In this document: one piece after another, positions 52,676 through 60,454 of the stretch | How the letters are laid out: every line of letters starts with the position of its first letter | Numbering within the stretch: position 1 is the first letter of the stretch | Assembly: GCF_008386495.1 (NCBI RefSeq) | Contig: NZ_VTHJ01000044.1 | Span: forward strand, 103,413 to 167,412 | Direction: 5' to 3' | DNA: 64,000 bases | From: Streptomyces tailanensis | GTDB taxonomy: Bacteria; Actinomycetota; Actinomycetes; Streptomycetales; Streptomycetaceae | The notes under the pieces: model-generated | What the model was told of the DNA's origin: nothing | Database searches by the model: none | The model's input: the letters and a program-made list of their open reading frames with translations, nothing else | Program-made: the position numbers and the translations under genes

Positions 52676-52950
52676 AGATGGTGTCCGATTTGCCCGGCCA
52701 ACGTGACCGGGGTCACGCACACGCGACGCACGCGTACGGAACCGGCACGCGTGCGCCTTCGTTCCTCACCAGGCGCCTTGCTAGACGGGGGCAAAACCGC
52801 ACACTCTCCTCACGCATCCCGCCCCCGAGACCAACCAGCCCATCGATCCTAAGCGACTTTTGGGACCACTTGGACTGGTCGGTCAGGTCACATCTGCGTC
52901 ATGACCGTGCGACGACCCGGCGACAAGGCTGGGCCACGACTACGTCCGGG

Positions 52951-53241
52951 CTACGTCAGGGCTTTGCGAAGGCGGTCCTCGTTCACGCGCCAGAAGGTGT
53001 GCTGCGCGCCGTCCACCAGCACCACCGGGATCTGCTCCCAGTACTGCCGGTGCAGTTCCTCGTCCTGGGTGATGTCCTTCTTCTCCCAGGGCACCCCAAG
53101 TTCACCGCACACCTTCTCGACCACCACCTGCGCGTCATCGCACAGATGGCACCCCGGCTTCCCGATCAACGTGACGAGCCGCTCACGAGGACTCCTCGAC
53201 GTCCTCGACGCCCGCCGAAACATGGCACTCATGCCGGCCAT
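52951..53241 (-). CDS. Glutaredoxin-like protein
   Basis: About 96 residues from ATG 53241; ATG 53232 is an alternative start. The thioredoxin-fold core is LVTLIGKPGCHLCDDAQVVVEKVCGELGV with a CxxC active site (CHLC), and the cis-Pro segment is IPVVLVDGAQHTFWRV. It is a cytoplasmic thiol-disulfide protein of the glutaredoxin/DUF836 type. It is on the rex strand, ending upstream of the rex promoter region. Confidence 0.85.
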   Translation of the reverse strand: MAGMSAMFRRASRTSRSPRERLVTLIGKPGCHLCDDAQVVVEKVCGELGVPWEKKDITQDEELHRQYWEQIPVVLVDGAQHTFWRVNEDRLRKALT

Positions 53242-53381
53242 TGTCACCCACCTGCCACTCACCCGTTTCGCACGCGGACGCGCCGAGGTGACCACTTCTT
53301 TAACGACACGGTCGCGGAGAGTTCACAGCCTGCAAACCTCTCGACTCCGGAAGTACCGAACAGACTGGCTATGCTCACGAC

Positions 53382-54320
53382 ATGGCCGCTCTCGGATGGC
53401 TCACTCCCCGTAGGCGCTCCGCCACGGCGCGGAGCGTTTTGGCAGGCGAGGCCTCGGCGGAGGCAGCGCGCAAGTCCTCCCAGGAGTTGGAGGAGGTCGC
53501 CCCCGCGCCCGACACCGCTGCCCGGGAACCGGAGTTCCCGGTCCTCGGCGACGACAAGGCCGCCGCGTTCTTCGACCTCGACAACACCGTCATGCAGGGC
53601 GCCTCCCTGTTCCACTTCGGCCGGGGCCTGTACAAGCGCAAGTTCTTCGAGACGCGCGACCTCGCCCGATTCGCCTGGCAGCAGGCCTGGTTCAGGCTGG
53701 CGGGCTCCGAGGACCCCGAGCACATGCAGGACGCCCAGAACTCCGCCCTCTCCATCGTGCAGGGCCACCGCGTCGCCGAACTCACGATCATCGGCGAGGA
53801 GATCTACGACGAGTACATGGCCGAGCGCATCTGGCCGGGCACCCGGGCGCTTGCCCAGGCCCACCTGGACGCGGGCCAGAAGGTCTGGCTGGTCACCGCG
53901 GCCCCCGTCGAGATCGCCCAGGTCATCGCCCGCCGCCTGGGCCTGACCGGCGCCCTGGGCACGGTGGCCGAGTCCGTCGACGGCGTCTACACCGGCAAGC
54001 TGGTCGGCGAGCCCCTCCACGGCCCCGCGAAGGCGGAGGCGGTCCGCGCCCTGGCCGCGGCGGAGAGCCTGGACCTCTCCCGCTGCGCCGCGTACAGCGA
54101 CTCCCACAACGACATCCCCATGCTCTCCCTCGTCGGGCACCCCTACGCCATCAACCCCGACTCCAAACTCCGCAAACACGCCCGAGAGATGGACTGGCGC
54201 CTCCGCGACTACCGCACCGCCCGCAAGGCCGCCAAGGTAGGCCTCCCCGCAGCAGCAGGCGTAGGCGCGGTAGCCGGCGGCACAGCAGCAGCCATCGCTC
54301 TGCACCGCCGCCGCCGGTAG
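53382..54320 (+). CDS. HAD-IB-family hydrolase (SerB-like phosphatase)
   Basis: 312 residues. HAD motif I is FFDLDNTV (Asp65 nucleophile, Asp67 acid/base). Motif II is in VWLVTAAPVE and motif IV in YSDSHNDIPML. The C-terminus is hydrophobic (AAAGVGAVAGGTAAAIAL) then arginine-rich, probably a membrane tail. The family includes phosphoserine phosphatase-like and polar-lipid phosphatases; substrate unproven. It lies upstream of bldN in the genus-typical order. Confidence 0.92.
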   Translation: MAALGWLTPRRRSATARSVLAGEASAEAARKSSQELEEVAPAPDTAAREPEFPVLGDDKAAAFFDLDNTVMQGASLFHFGRGLYKRKFFETRDLARFAWQQAWFRLAGSEDPEHMQDAQNSALSIVQGHRVAELTIIGEEIYDEYMAERIWPGTRALAQAHLDAGQKVWLVTAAPVEIAQVIARRLGLTGALGTVAESVDGVYTGKLVGEPLHGPAKAEAVRALAAAESLDLSRCAAYSDSHNDIPMLSLVGHPYAINPDSKLRKHAREMDWRLRDYRTARKAAKVGLPAAAGVGAVAGGTAAAIALHRRRR

Positions 54321-54345
54321 GCACGAGTTAGGCAGTTGGGCGACT

Positions 54346-54480
54346 GCGGGTGAGCGGGGGCTGGTCGCGCAGTTCCCCGCGCCCCCGAAAACCGGGGCTG
54401 CGCCCCTGCTTTTCATCGGTCCGCAGGGCCGTGTCTTTCAGGGGCGCGGGGAACTGCGCGACCAGCCCCCACCGACCCGC
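54346..54480. repeat. Dispersed repeat pair forming a 45-bp-arm inverted repeat
   Basis: Left arm 54346-54390 (GCGGGTGAGCGGGGGCTGG ... GCGCCCCCGAAA) and right arm 54436-54480 (TTTCAGGGGCGCGGGGAACT ... CCAGCCCCCACCGACCCGC) are almost perfectly complementary, with three mismatches. A GC-rich 45-base loop lies between. The arms are copies 4a and 4b of the element at 6250. Lying just after a gene end, the structure would fold as a strong terminator-like hairpin in RNA. Confidence 0.85.
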
Positions 54481-54510
54481 ACCCGCCAACGCACCCCCGC
54501 CCCCGCCCCA

Positions 54511-54597
54511 TTAGGCGCCCAGGGGGTCGAAGGGGCACAGCCAGGGCACAGCCCCTGGGGATGGGAATGGGTAGGGGCGGCGGGGGCGAATCCCGCT
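54511..54597. repeat. Second dispersed element (copy 1)
   Basis: AGGGGGTCGAAGGGGCACAG, CCCCTGGGGATGGGAATGG and GTAGGGGCGGCGGGGGCGAA are shared with 61430-61496. These elements follow the TTTCAGGGGCGCGGGG element in both places, so the two types are associated. Confidence 0.75.
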
Positions 54598-54887
54598 GTC
54601 ATACCCCCACTGCCCCCCCGCCAGACGACTCATCCGCACCCGACCACAACACGCCCCGCACCTTGACGGAACGCGAACCCAATCGATCAACAACCGATCA
54701 CTCACCGGCACTTGAACAGCCGTCAATCGGTAACAGAAGCGACGTAATCGATGATTTGAGCAACTGGGTGTAGCAGTGCCTGCACGAAGCGTTATTCTCC
54801 TCAGACGCAAACCGGTACCCCTCCGTCGCTACGACGGGTGAATGGTCCCGTACTGCACGTGATGGAAGCTCTGCCTCTGGGAGTCCC

Positions 54888-55664
54888 GTGTACCCACACG
54901 TCGGGGTTGACGCCTCGGGCCTGGCTACGCTGCGCGCAACAGTCAACGAACTGTTGCGCGGCTTCGTCCCCACCGCGTACGCCGTCCCCGCCCTCGCCTC
55001 CGCCACCGCGCCCGTAGGCCCGTGCTACGCACTGGCCGACGGCAGCGCGGCGGTGGGCAGACGAGGCCGTTCGGGATCCACCGCCACGACCACCCGCCGT
55101 CCAGCCGCGGACAGCGACAGCGCCCGCATGATGGACCTCGTCGAACGCGCCCAGTCCGGCGAGGCCGAAGCCTTCGGCCGCCTGTACGACCAGTACAGCG
55201 ACACCGTCTACCGCTACATCTACTACCGCGTCGGCGGCAAGGCGACCGCCGAGGACCTCACCAGTGAGACGTTCCTGCGCGCCCTGCGCCGCATCGGCAC
55301 GTTCACCTGGCAGGGCCGCGACTTCGGCGCCTGGCTGGTCACCATCGCCCGCAACCTGGTGGCCGACCACTTCAAGTCCAGCCGCTTCCGCCTCGAGGTC
55401 ACCACCGGCGAGATGCTCGACGCCAACGAGGTCGAGCGCTCCCCCGAGGACTCCGTTCTGGAGTCCCTCTCCAACGCCGCGCTCCTGGAGGCCGTACGCC
55501 GCCTCAACCCCCAGCAGCAGGAGTGCGTCACTCTTCGCTTCCTCCAGGGCCTCTCCGTCGCCGAGACCGCCCGCGTCATGGGCAAGAACGAGGGCGCGAT
55601 CAAGACCCTCCAGTACCGCGCGGTGCGCACCCTCGCCCGCCTCCTGCCGGACGACGCCCGCTGA
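54888..55664 (+). CDS. bldN: ECF sigma factor BldN (with N-terminal pro-region)
   Basis: 258 residues. Residues about 1-86 are the extension MYPHVGVDASGLATLRATVN... that is removed in the known pro-sigma. Sigma region 2 spans about 94-160 (LYDQYSDTVYRYIYYRVGG, FLRALRRIGTFTW), and region 4 about 200-250 (LNPQQQECVTLRFLQGLSVAETARVMGKNEGAIKTLQYRAVRTL). BldN directs early aerial-hypha genes (bldM, chaplins and rodlins). GTG 54888 matches the family start. Its anti-sigma factor RsbN is encoded next. Confidence 0.96.
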   Translation: MYPHVGVDASGLATLRATVNELLRGFVPTAYAVPALASATAPVGPCYALADGSAAVGRRGRSGSTATTTRRPAADSDSARMMDLVERAQSGEAEAFGRLYDQYSDTVYRYIYYRVGGKATAEDLTSETFLRALRRIGTFTWQGRDFGAWLVTIARNLVADHFKSSRFRLEVTTGEMLDANEVERSPEDSVLESLSNAALLEAVRRLNPQQQECVTLRFLQGLSVAETARVMGKNEGAIKTLQYRAVRTLARLLPDDAR

Positions 55665-55915
55665 GCCGCACCCGACAGCACCGGGCCGCACGCTCCGCGA
55701 CATTCAACTCACCCTGCGTAGAAGTCCGTTGGCTTCCCCGCCCGATCATCCGCCGTCCGTAACCCAAGTGCCGCGCCGCTCGTTGTCCGGGATACAGGCT
55801 CCCTGTGGTCACACCTGACCGACACCGATCACCCGATCGTGTGGATCGGCCCAGGACGTGCAACCCTCAGGACCCCCTGGGGAGTCGACCGTCATGACGA
55901 GAGGAGGTGCCGCCA
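55665..55915. other. bldN-rsbN intergenic region
   Basis: 251 bases; contains the putative sigma-BldN promoter (55758-55786). A 120-130-base leader would follow, ending in GAGAGGAGG for rsbN. No terminator is seen after bldN, so some rsbN transcript may also come by readthrough. Confidence 0.6.
55758..55786 (+). promoter_or_regulatory. Sigma-BldN-type promoter of rsbN
   Basis: -35 CGTAAC (55758-55763) and -10 CGTTGT (55781-55786) with a 17-base spacer. The known sigma-BldN promoter class has -35 CGTAAC and -10 CGTTGA, so only one base differs. It lies 130 bases before the rsbN start. It fits the known negative loop in which BldN activates its own anti-sigma gene. The assignment is by consensus, not experiment. 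Confidence 0.75.
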
Positions 55916-57139
55916 GTGATCGCAAACGTATCGGCACACCGGCGGGCGAACGCCTTCGCCCAGGCCCTGGAGGAGCAGTCCGACCGGGGCACGGCGGCCG
56001 AGCAGTCCGAAGAATCGGCACCGGCCCCGGCGGCGGAACAGACCGAGCAGGGCCGCCTGTTGACCCTGGCGACCGGTCTCGGCGAGCTGCCCAAGCCAGT
56101 GCTCGACCCCGAGGTCAAGGTCGTCCAGCGCGCCCAACTGGTGGCCGCGATGGAAGCCATGCTGCGGGACGGCACGGTGCCGGGAGGCGAGGCGGCGGAC
56201 CCTTCAGTGCCCGAGCAGCGATCGGGCAAGGCACGAGGCGCGCACCGGGCAAGCCCACTGGGAAAGTTGCGACCACGTTCACGGCTGACGAAGGGCCTCG
56301 CCGCGGGCGGGCTCAGCGTCGGTGTGGCCGCGGGAGCCTTCGGCGGTGTGGCCGCCGCCAGCTCGGACGCCCTGCCCGGTGACTCGCTCTACGGCCTCAA
56401 GCGCGGCATCGAGGACGTGAAGCTCACCCTGGCCGACGACAGCGACGACCGCGGCCTGCTCTATTTGGACCAGGCGTCCACCCGGCTCAGCGAGGCCCGC
56501 AGACTGATGGAGCGCGACCGCAGCGGACAGCTCGACCACGAGTCCGTCGGCGAGGTCCGCCGCGCCCTCACCGGCATGCGGCACGACGCCTTCGAGGGCC
56601 ACCGCCTGCTGCACGAGGCCTTCCAGCGCGACCCCGGCTCCCTGGGCCCCATCCAGGCCCTCTCAGCCTTCTCCCAGTCCCACCGGGAGACCTGGGGCGC
56701 CCTGCGCGACCGACTGCCCGTACAGCTCGGGGACGTCAGTCAGCAGGTCTCGTCGGTCTTCGCCGCCATAGACGAAGAGGTCGCCCCGCACCAGTCGCTG
56801 CTGCCACAGCCCCCCACCCAGGGCGGCAACGACGGGCAGCGCTCCACGGACTCCGGCGCCCCCGGCTCCACGAACCCCGGCCAGTCGGCCACCACCACCC
56901 CCGGCGGCTCCGCCAACGGCACCCAGGACACCAGCGGCAAGCCCAAGCCGTCCACCTCCGACAGTACCGCCGAAGGCCTCGTCGGCGGCACCACCGGCGA
57001 CCTCCTGGACCCACCCCTGGACGCCACCGGCCCCAGCTCCCCATCCACCGACAAGCCCACACCACCCGACGTAACCCTCCGCCCTCTCCTCCCGGGCCTC
57101 ATCCCGGGCCTGGGCATCGAGGGCGAGAACACGAACTAG
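55916..57139 (+). CDS. rsbN: Anti-sigma factor RsbN
   Basis: 407 residues. The N-terminal cytoplasmic part (about 1-115) begins VIANVSAHRRANAFAQALEEQ and binds BldN. One TM helix at about 122-142 (LAAGGLSVGVAAGAFGGVAAA) follows. The outer region starts DALPGDSLYGLKRGIEDVKLTL (DUF5667-type) and ends in a Ser/Thr/Pro/Gly-rich stalk. GTG 55916 is chosen because GGAGG is 8 bases upstream; GTG 55907 is in frame but overlaps that site. A strong terminator follows. Confidence 0.93.
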   Translation: MIANVSAHRRANAFAQALEEQSDRGTAAEQSEESAPAPAAEQTEQGRLLTLATGLGELPKPVLDPEVKVVQRAQLVAAMEAMLRDGTVPGGEAADPSVPEQRSGKARGAHRASPLGKLRPRSRLTKGLAAGGLSVGVAAGAFGGVAAASSDALPGDSLYGLKRGIEDVKLTLADDSDDRGLLYLDQASTRLSEARRLMERDRSGQLDHESVGEVRRALTGMRHDAFEGHRLLHEAFQRDPGSLGPIQALSAFSQSHRETWGALRDRLPVQLGDVSQQVSSVFAAIDEEVAPHQSLLPQPPTQGGNDGQRSTDSGAPGSTNPGQSATTTPGGSANGTQDTSGKPKPSTSDSTAEGLVGGTTGDLLDPPLDATGPSSPSTDKPTPPDVTLRPLLPGLIPGLGIEGENTN

Positions 57140-57151
57140 GCAGTTACGACG

Positions 57152-57187
57152 GTGGGGGCGTCCTTCTCGAAGGAAGGGCGCCCCCAC
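57152..57187 (+). terminator. Terminator of the rsbN transcript
   Basis: Arms GTGGGGGCG / CGCCCCCAC with an additional inner pairing TCCTTC / AGGAAG, 13 bases after the rsbN stop. It is GC-rich without a U tract. Confidence 0.8.
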
Positions 57188-57194
57188 TGCGCAT

Positions 57195-57300
57195 AGCTGC
57201 GGGCAATCGGGCCTCTGGGGCGTCTGCCCACCCCTGTCGTCACAGCTGCGGGCAATCGTGCCGCTGGGGCGGCACGGGTGGGCGCAGCGGCACCTCGCAA
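57195..57300. repeat. Two copies of the AGCTGCGGGCAATCG element
   Basis: A copy starts at 57195 (partial) and another at 57244 (AGCTGCGGGCAATCGTGCCG, CTGGGGCGGCACGGGTGGGC). They are the intergenic relatives of the coding copy at 13526. The rest of this interval before the acyltransferase stop (57364) holds nothing else that I can support. Confidence 0.7.
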
Positions 57301-57363
57301 CCGCCGAGCAGCGGACCCAACCCCCGCCCGGCACCACCCGCCGGACGCCAAGTCACCCCACCC

Positions 57364-58479
57364 TCAGAAGAACACCGACCGCCGCTGTACCAGCAACTTG
57401 TACAACGTGTGCTGAATCTGCTCCCGCACCTGATCCGTCAAGTTGAACATCAACATCGGATCCTCGGCCGCCTCCGGCGGATACCCATCCGTAGGAATCG
57501 GCTCCCCGAACTGAATCGTCCACTTCGTCGGCAACGGCACCGCCCCCAACGGCCCCAGCCACGGAAACGTAGGCGTGATCGGGAAGTACGGAAAGCCCAG
57601 CAGCCGCGCGAGCGTCTTGGAGTTCCCGATCATCGGATAGATCTCCTCCGCCCCCACGATCGAGCACGGAATGATCGGCGTACCGGCCCGCAACGCGGTC
57701 GAGACGAACCCACCCCGACCGAACCGCTGCAGCTTGTACCGGTCCCCGAACGGCTTACCCAGCCCCTTGAACCCCTCCGGCATCACCCCGACGAGCTCAC
57801 CCTGCTGCAGCAACCGCGAGGCGTCCTCCGCGCACGCGAGGGTGTGCCCGAGCTTGCGGGCCAGCTCGTTGACCACCGGCAGCATGAAGACCAGGTCCGC
57901 CGCGAGCAGCCGCAGATGGCGCCCGGCGGGATGGTTGTCGTGGACGGCGACCTGCATCATCAGGCCGTCCATCGGCAGCGTCCCGGAATGGTTGGCGACG
58001 ATCAGCGCGCCGCCGTCCGTCGGGATGTTCTCGATGCCCTTCACCTCGACCCGGAAGTACTTCTCGTACACCGGCCGCAGCAGGGACATCAGGACCTGGT
58101 CGGTCAACTCCTCGTCGTAGCCGAAGTCGTCGACCTCGTAATCACCCGTGAGCCGCTTGCGCAGGAAAGCGAGACCGCCCGCGATCCGTCGTTCGAGACT
58201 GCTGCCGTTCTGCGCCTCGGCGGCCCCCTGGGGCGGCTCCGGCTTCTCCCGTGTCACAGGGACATCATCGGCGCTGGTCGGCCGTCCGGGGAGAGGCTGG
58301 ACCTCACCGGTCTCACGTGCCTCACGCCCTTCACGACCTTCACGTCCCCCATGGACGTCACGGACGACCGCGGGCTCGCCCTTGCGCCGGCTCCCCGCGC
58401 CCCGGCGGCGCGGCGGGCGCTGCGTGGAACCCCCGCGCGTCCGGTCGTCGTCGAACGGAATGACCTTGGCATCCGCCAT
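57364..58479 (-). CDS. Lysophospholipid acyltransferase (PlsC-like)
   Basis: 371 residues. A disordered N-terminal section (about 1-90) includes a repeat-like GREGREGREARETGE. The acyltransferase domain starts about 105; the active-site motif is NHSGTLPMD (His164, Asp171), which has six residues between His and Asp rather than the classical four, a variant seen in related families. GVMPEGFKGLGKPFGDRYKLQRFGRGGFV is the Glu-rich substrate loop. It lies 14 bases downstream of the epimerase gene in the same transcript. Confidence 0.88.
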   Translation of the reverse strand: MADAKVIPFDDDRTRGGSTQRPPRRRGAGSRRKGEPAVVRDVHGGREGREGREARETGEVQPLPGRPTSADDVPVTREKPEPPQGAAEAQNGSSLERRIAGGLAFLRKRLTGDYEVDDFGYDEELTDQVLMSLLRPVYEKYFRVEVKGIENIPTDGGALIVANHSGTLPMDGLMMQVAVHDNHPAGRHLRLLAADLVFMLPVVNELARKLGHTLACAEDASRLLQQGELVGVMPEGFKGLGKPFGDRYKLQRFGRGGFVSTALRAGTPIIPCSIVGAEEIYPMIGNSKTLARLLGFPYFPITPTFPWLGPLGAVPLPTKWTIQFGEPIPTDGYPPEAAEDPMLMFNLTDQVREQIQHTLYKLLVQRRSVFF

Positions 58480-58493
58480 CGTTGATGCGCTCC

Positions 58494-59609
58494 TCAGTTG
58501 GCGCTCTGCGTCGGGGGCTGCCCACCGCCCAGAACGGACAAGGGCAATGCGGGGACGGGCAGTGCGGCGATCCGGTCGATGGCCCCCGCGACGGCCTCCG
58601 GGGGCAGCAGGCCGGGCCCGCGGCTGCGCGCGAAGTCCGCGAAGGTCTCCGCGGTCGTGTACTTGGCCCGATAGCCCAGCGTCTCGCGCATCTGGTTCGT
58701 CGACACGACCCGGCCGTGGGTCAGCAGCCGCAGCTGCTCCGGCGAGAAGTCCGAGACGCCGAGCGTACGGACCATCGAGCCGAACCAGCTGACCGCCGGC
58801 ATCAGCAACGGCACGGTCGGCCGCCCCAGGCGCCGCGCGCACTGCGAGAGCAGCAGGACGCCGTCGCCGGCGATGTTGAACGTGCCGCTGTTGAGCGTGC
58901 CGCGCTCCGGCTCGTGCGAGGCGATCCGCAGCACCTCGATCACATCGTCCTCGTGCACGAACTGCAGCCGCGGGTCGTAGCCCAGCACGGTCGGCAGCAC
59001 CGGCAGCGAGAAGTACGAGGCGAGCGGCGAATCGGCGCTCGGCCCGAGGATGTTCGCGAACCGCAGCACGCACACGGCCACGTCGGGGCGACGCCGCGCG
59101 AAGCCCCGCACATACCCCTCGACCTCGACGGTGTCCTTGGCGAAGCCGCCGCTGGGCAGTGACTTGGGCGGCGTGGTCTCGGTGAACACGGCCGGGTCGC
59201 GTGGCGCGGACCCGTACACGTTCGTACTGGACTTCACGACCAGCCGCTTGACCGACGGGGACTTCTGGCAGGCACCGAGCAGCTGCATGGTGCCGATGAC
59301 GTTGGTCTCTTTCAGCGTGGCCCGGCCGCCGCTGCCCAGCGGGGTGCCCGTGACGTCCATGTGCACCACGGTGTCGACGTTGTGCTCGGCCAGCACTCGG
59401 GCTATGGCCGGGTGCCGGATGTCGGCCTGCACGTAGTCCGCGCCGCCCAGATGGTGCGCCGGGGACACCGCGTCGACGGCGATGACCCGCTCGACCTCCG
59501 GGTCACGCTGGATCCGCCGAACGAACCGGCCGCCCAGCTGACGGGCCACCCCGGTCACGAGCACGACCTTCCCCAAGACAGCGCCTTCCTTCCCGACATC
59601 GGCACCCAT
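58494..59609 (-). CDS. NAD-dependent epimerase/dehydratase-like protein
   Basis: 371 residues. The N-terminal Rossmann start is VVLVTGVARQLGGRFVRRI, with an atypical glycine motif. ADYVQADIRHP and VDTVVHMDVTGTPLG follow; YVRGF occupies the catalytic region. It is an extended SDR of unknown substrate, usually next to the acyltransferase in streptomycetes. ATG 59609 is used; a later GTG (VLGKVVLV) is possible. It is first in the two-gene operon with the acyltransferase. Confidence 0.88.
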   Translation of the reverse strand: MGADVGKEGAVLGKVVLVTGVARQLGGRFVRRIQRDPEVERVIAVDAVSPAHHLGGADYVQADIRHPAIARVLAEHNVDTVVHMDVTGTPLGSGGRATLKETNVIGTMQLLGACQKSPSVKRLVVKSSTNVYGSAPRDPAVFTETTPPKSLPSGGFAKDTVEVEGYVRGFARRRPDVAVCVLRFANILGPSADSPLASYFSLPVLPTVLGYDPRLQFVHEDDVIEVLRIASHEPERGTLNSGTFNIAGDGVLLLSQCARRLGRPTVPLLMPAVSWFGSMVRTLGVSDFSPEQLRLLTHGRVVSTNQMRETLGYRAKYTTAETFADFARSRGPGLLPPEAVAGAIDRIAALPVPALPLSVLGGGQPPTQSAN

Positions 59610-59713
59610 AGGCGTAACTCTGCTCGTACTCTGCCGCGTTCCCCGTGTACGGCCACGTTAGCGGGTCGGTGTTGCGCTGTGATGACCACGACCGCGCCAA
59701 CGACCGGCAAAAA

Positions 59714-59750
59714 CATGTGACCCCCCACCACTGAGGTGGGGGGTCACATG
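59714..59750. terminator. Perfect 16-bp hairpin
   Basis: CATGTGACCCCCCACC-ACTGA-GGTGGGGGGTCACATG, no mismatches. It lies after the tiny ribosomal-type gene and before the epimerase gene, both on the minus strand, and would stop readthrough between them. Confidence 0.85.
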
Positions 59751-59821
59751 CAACGCGCTCTCAACAGCCTTCGCGTAAGCGTGCAAGGCGTACGACCCTC
59801 GTACGAAACGGGGGTCGGCCA

Positions 59822-59840
59822 GGGCCCCTTTTCAGGGCCC
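59822..59840 (-). terminator. Small hairpin after the 32-residue gene
   Basis: GGGCCC-CTTTTCA-GGGCCC just past the TAA at 59849. Six-base self-complementary arms; weaker than the 16-bp hairpin further on. Confidence 0.5.
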
Positions 59841-59848
59841 GGACCGCC

Positions 59849-59947
59849 TTACTTCTTGTTGCGACGCTGAACGCGGGTGCGCTTGAGCAGCTTGCGGTGC
59901 TTCTTCTTCGCCATCCGCTTGCGCCGCTTCTTGATAACAGAGCCCAC
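59849..59947 (-). CDS. 32-residue basic ribosomal-type peptide (bS22/AURKAIP1-COX24 domain)
   Basis: 32 residues, over half Lys or Arg: GSVIKKRRKRMAKKKHRKLL then KRTRVQRRNKK. This is the conserved actinobacterial peptide annotated as AURKAIP1/COX24-domain, a small-subunit ribosomal protein in mycobacteria. GTG 59947 follows GAGGG. It is too short for ordinary gene calling but is well conserved in sequence. It lies between the epimerase and the BldC-like gene. Confidence 0.9.
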   Translation of the reverse strand: MGSVIKKRRKRMAKKKHRKLLKRTRVQRRNKK

Positions 59948-60112
59948 GACTACCCTCGCTCACTTCTCATCACTCGGTGTTTGGGCGCCATGGGCCCATA
60001 CGACCTACGAGGGGCCAGCCTACCCGCCCGAGCGCTGAGGTCGTAATCGAGGTGAACCGGAGGTTCCCGGAAGCCCCGCAGGACCTCCGGGATCCCTTCG
60101 GACCGGTGGCCG

Positions 60113-60325
60113 TCAGGCCGTCTCCACCCCCACATAGCTATCGCGGAGGTACTCGTGAACCGCTTGCTCCGGCACCCGGAAGGACCTGCCCACCCGGATC
60201 GCCGGCAGATGACCGCTGTGCACCAACCGGTACACGGTCATCTTCGACACTCGCATCACCGAGGCGACTTCCGCCACGGTCAGGAACTGAACCTCGTTCA
60301 GAGGCCTCTCGTCAGCTGCAGCCAT
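60113..60325 (-). CDS. BldC-like / excisionase-type DNA-binding protein (70 aa)
   Basis: 70 residues, nearly all an excisionase/MerR-like winged HTH: FLTVAEVASVMRVSKMTVYRLVHSGHLPAIRVGRSFRVPEQAVHEYL. ATG 60325 is preceded by CAGGTGTGTC. Proteins of this form follow the ribosomal-type peptide in other Streptomyces and are transcription regulators. It is a paralogue-type relative of BldC rather than BldC itself, as judged only from sequence form. Confidence 0.88.
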   Translation of the reverse strand: MAAADERPLNEVQFLTVAEVASVMRVSKMTVYRLVHSGHLPAIRVGRSFRVPEQAVHEYLRDSYVGVETA

Positions 60326-60454
60326 GACACACCTGAACCTTCCGCACTCGACGGCCACCGGCTTCCCCTTCCGGTGACTCTTCGTCGCTGCGTGCTCACT
60401 CCCCAATGTAGGGGCGGGTGATGCGAGTGGGGAAGAGGGGATGCCATCGGCGTC

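Larger units (their letters stand above)
54321..54887. other. HAD-phosphatase to bldN intergenic region
   Basis: 567 bases without a supported gene. Bases 54346-54480 form a very long inverted repeat and 54511-54597 hold a second dispersed element. From about 54650 to 54887 the DNA is AT-richer (e.g. GTAATCGATGATTTGAGCAA, 54744-54763) and must carry the bldN promoter(s). bldN is known to be under BldD and AdpA control in Streptomyces; I could not assign exact boxes with confidence. Confidence 0.55.

Noticed and set aside
54700..54887. Specific BldD and AdpA boxes in the bldN promoter
   Set aside because: Both regulators are known to act on bldN, but I could not match a full consensus with confidence, so no site was annotated.
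57364..59073. Fusion of the acyltransferase with an N-terminal extension
   Set aside because: The extension is the shadow of the epimerase gene; the real start is ATG 58479 just after the epimerase stop.
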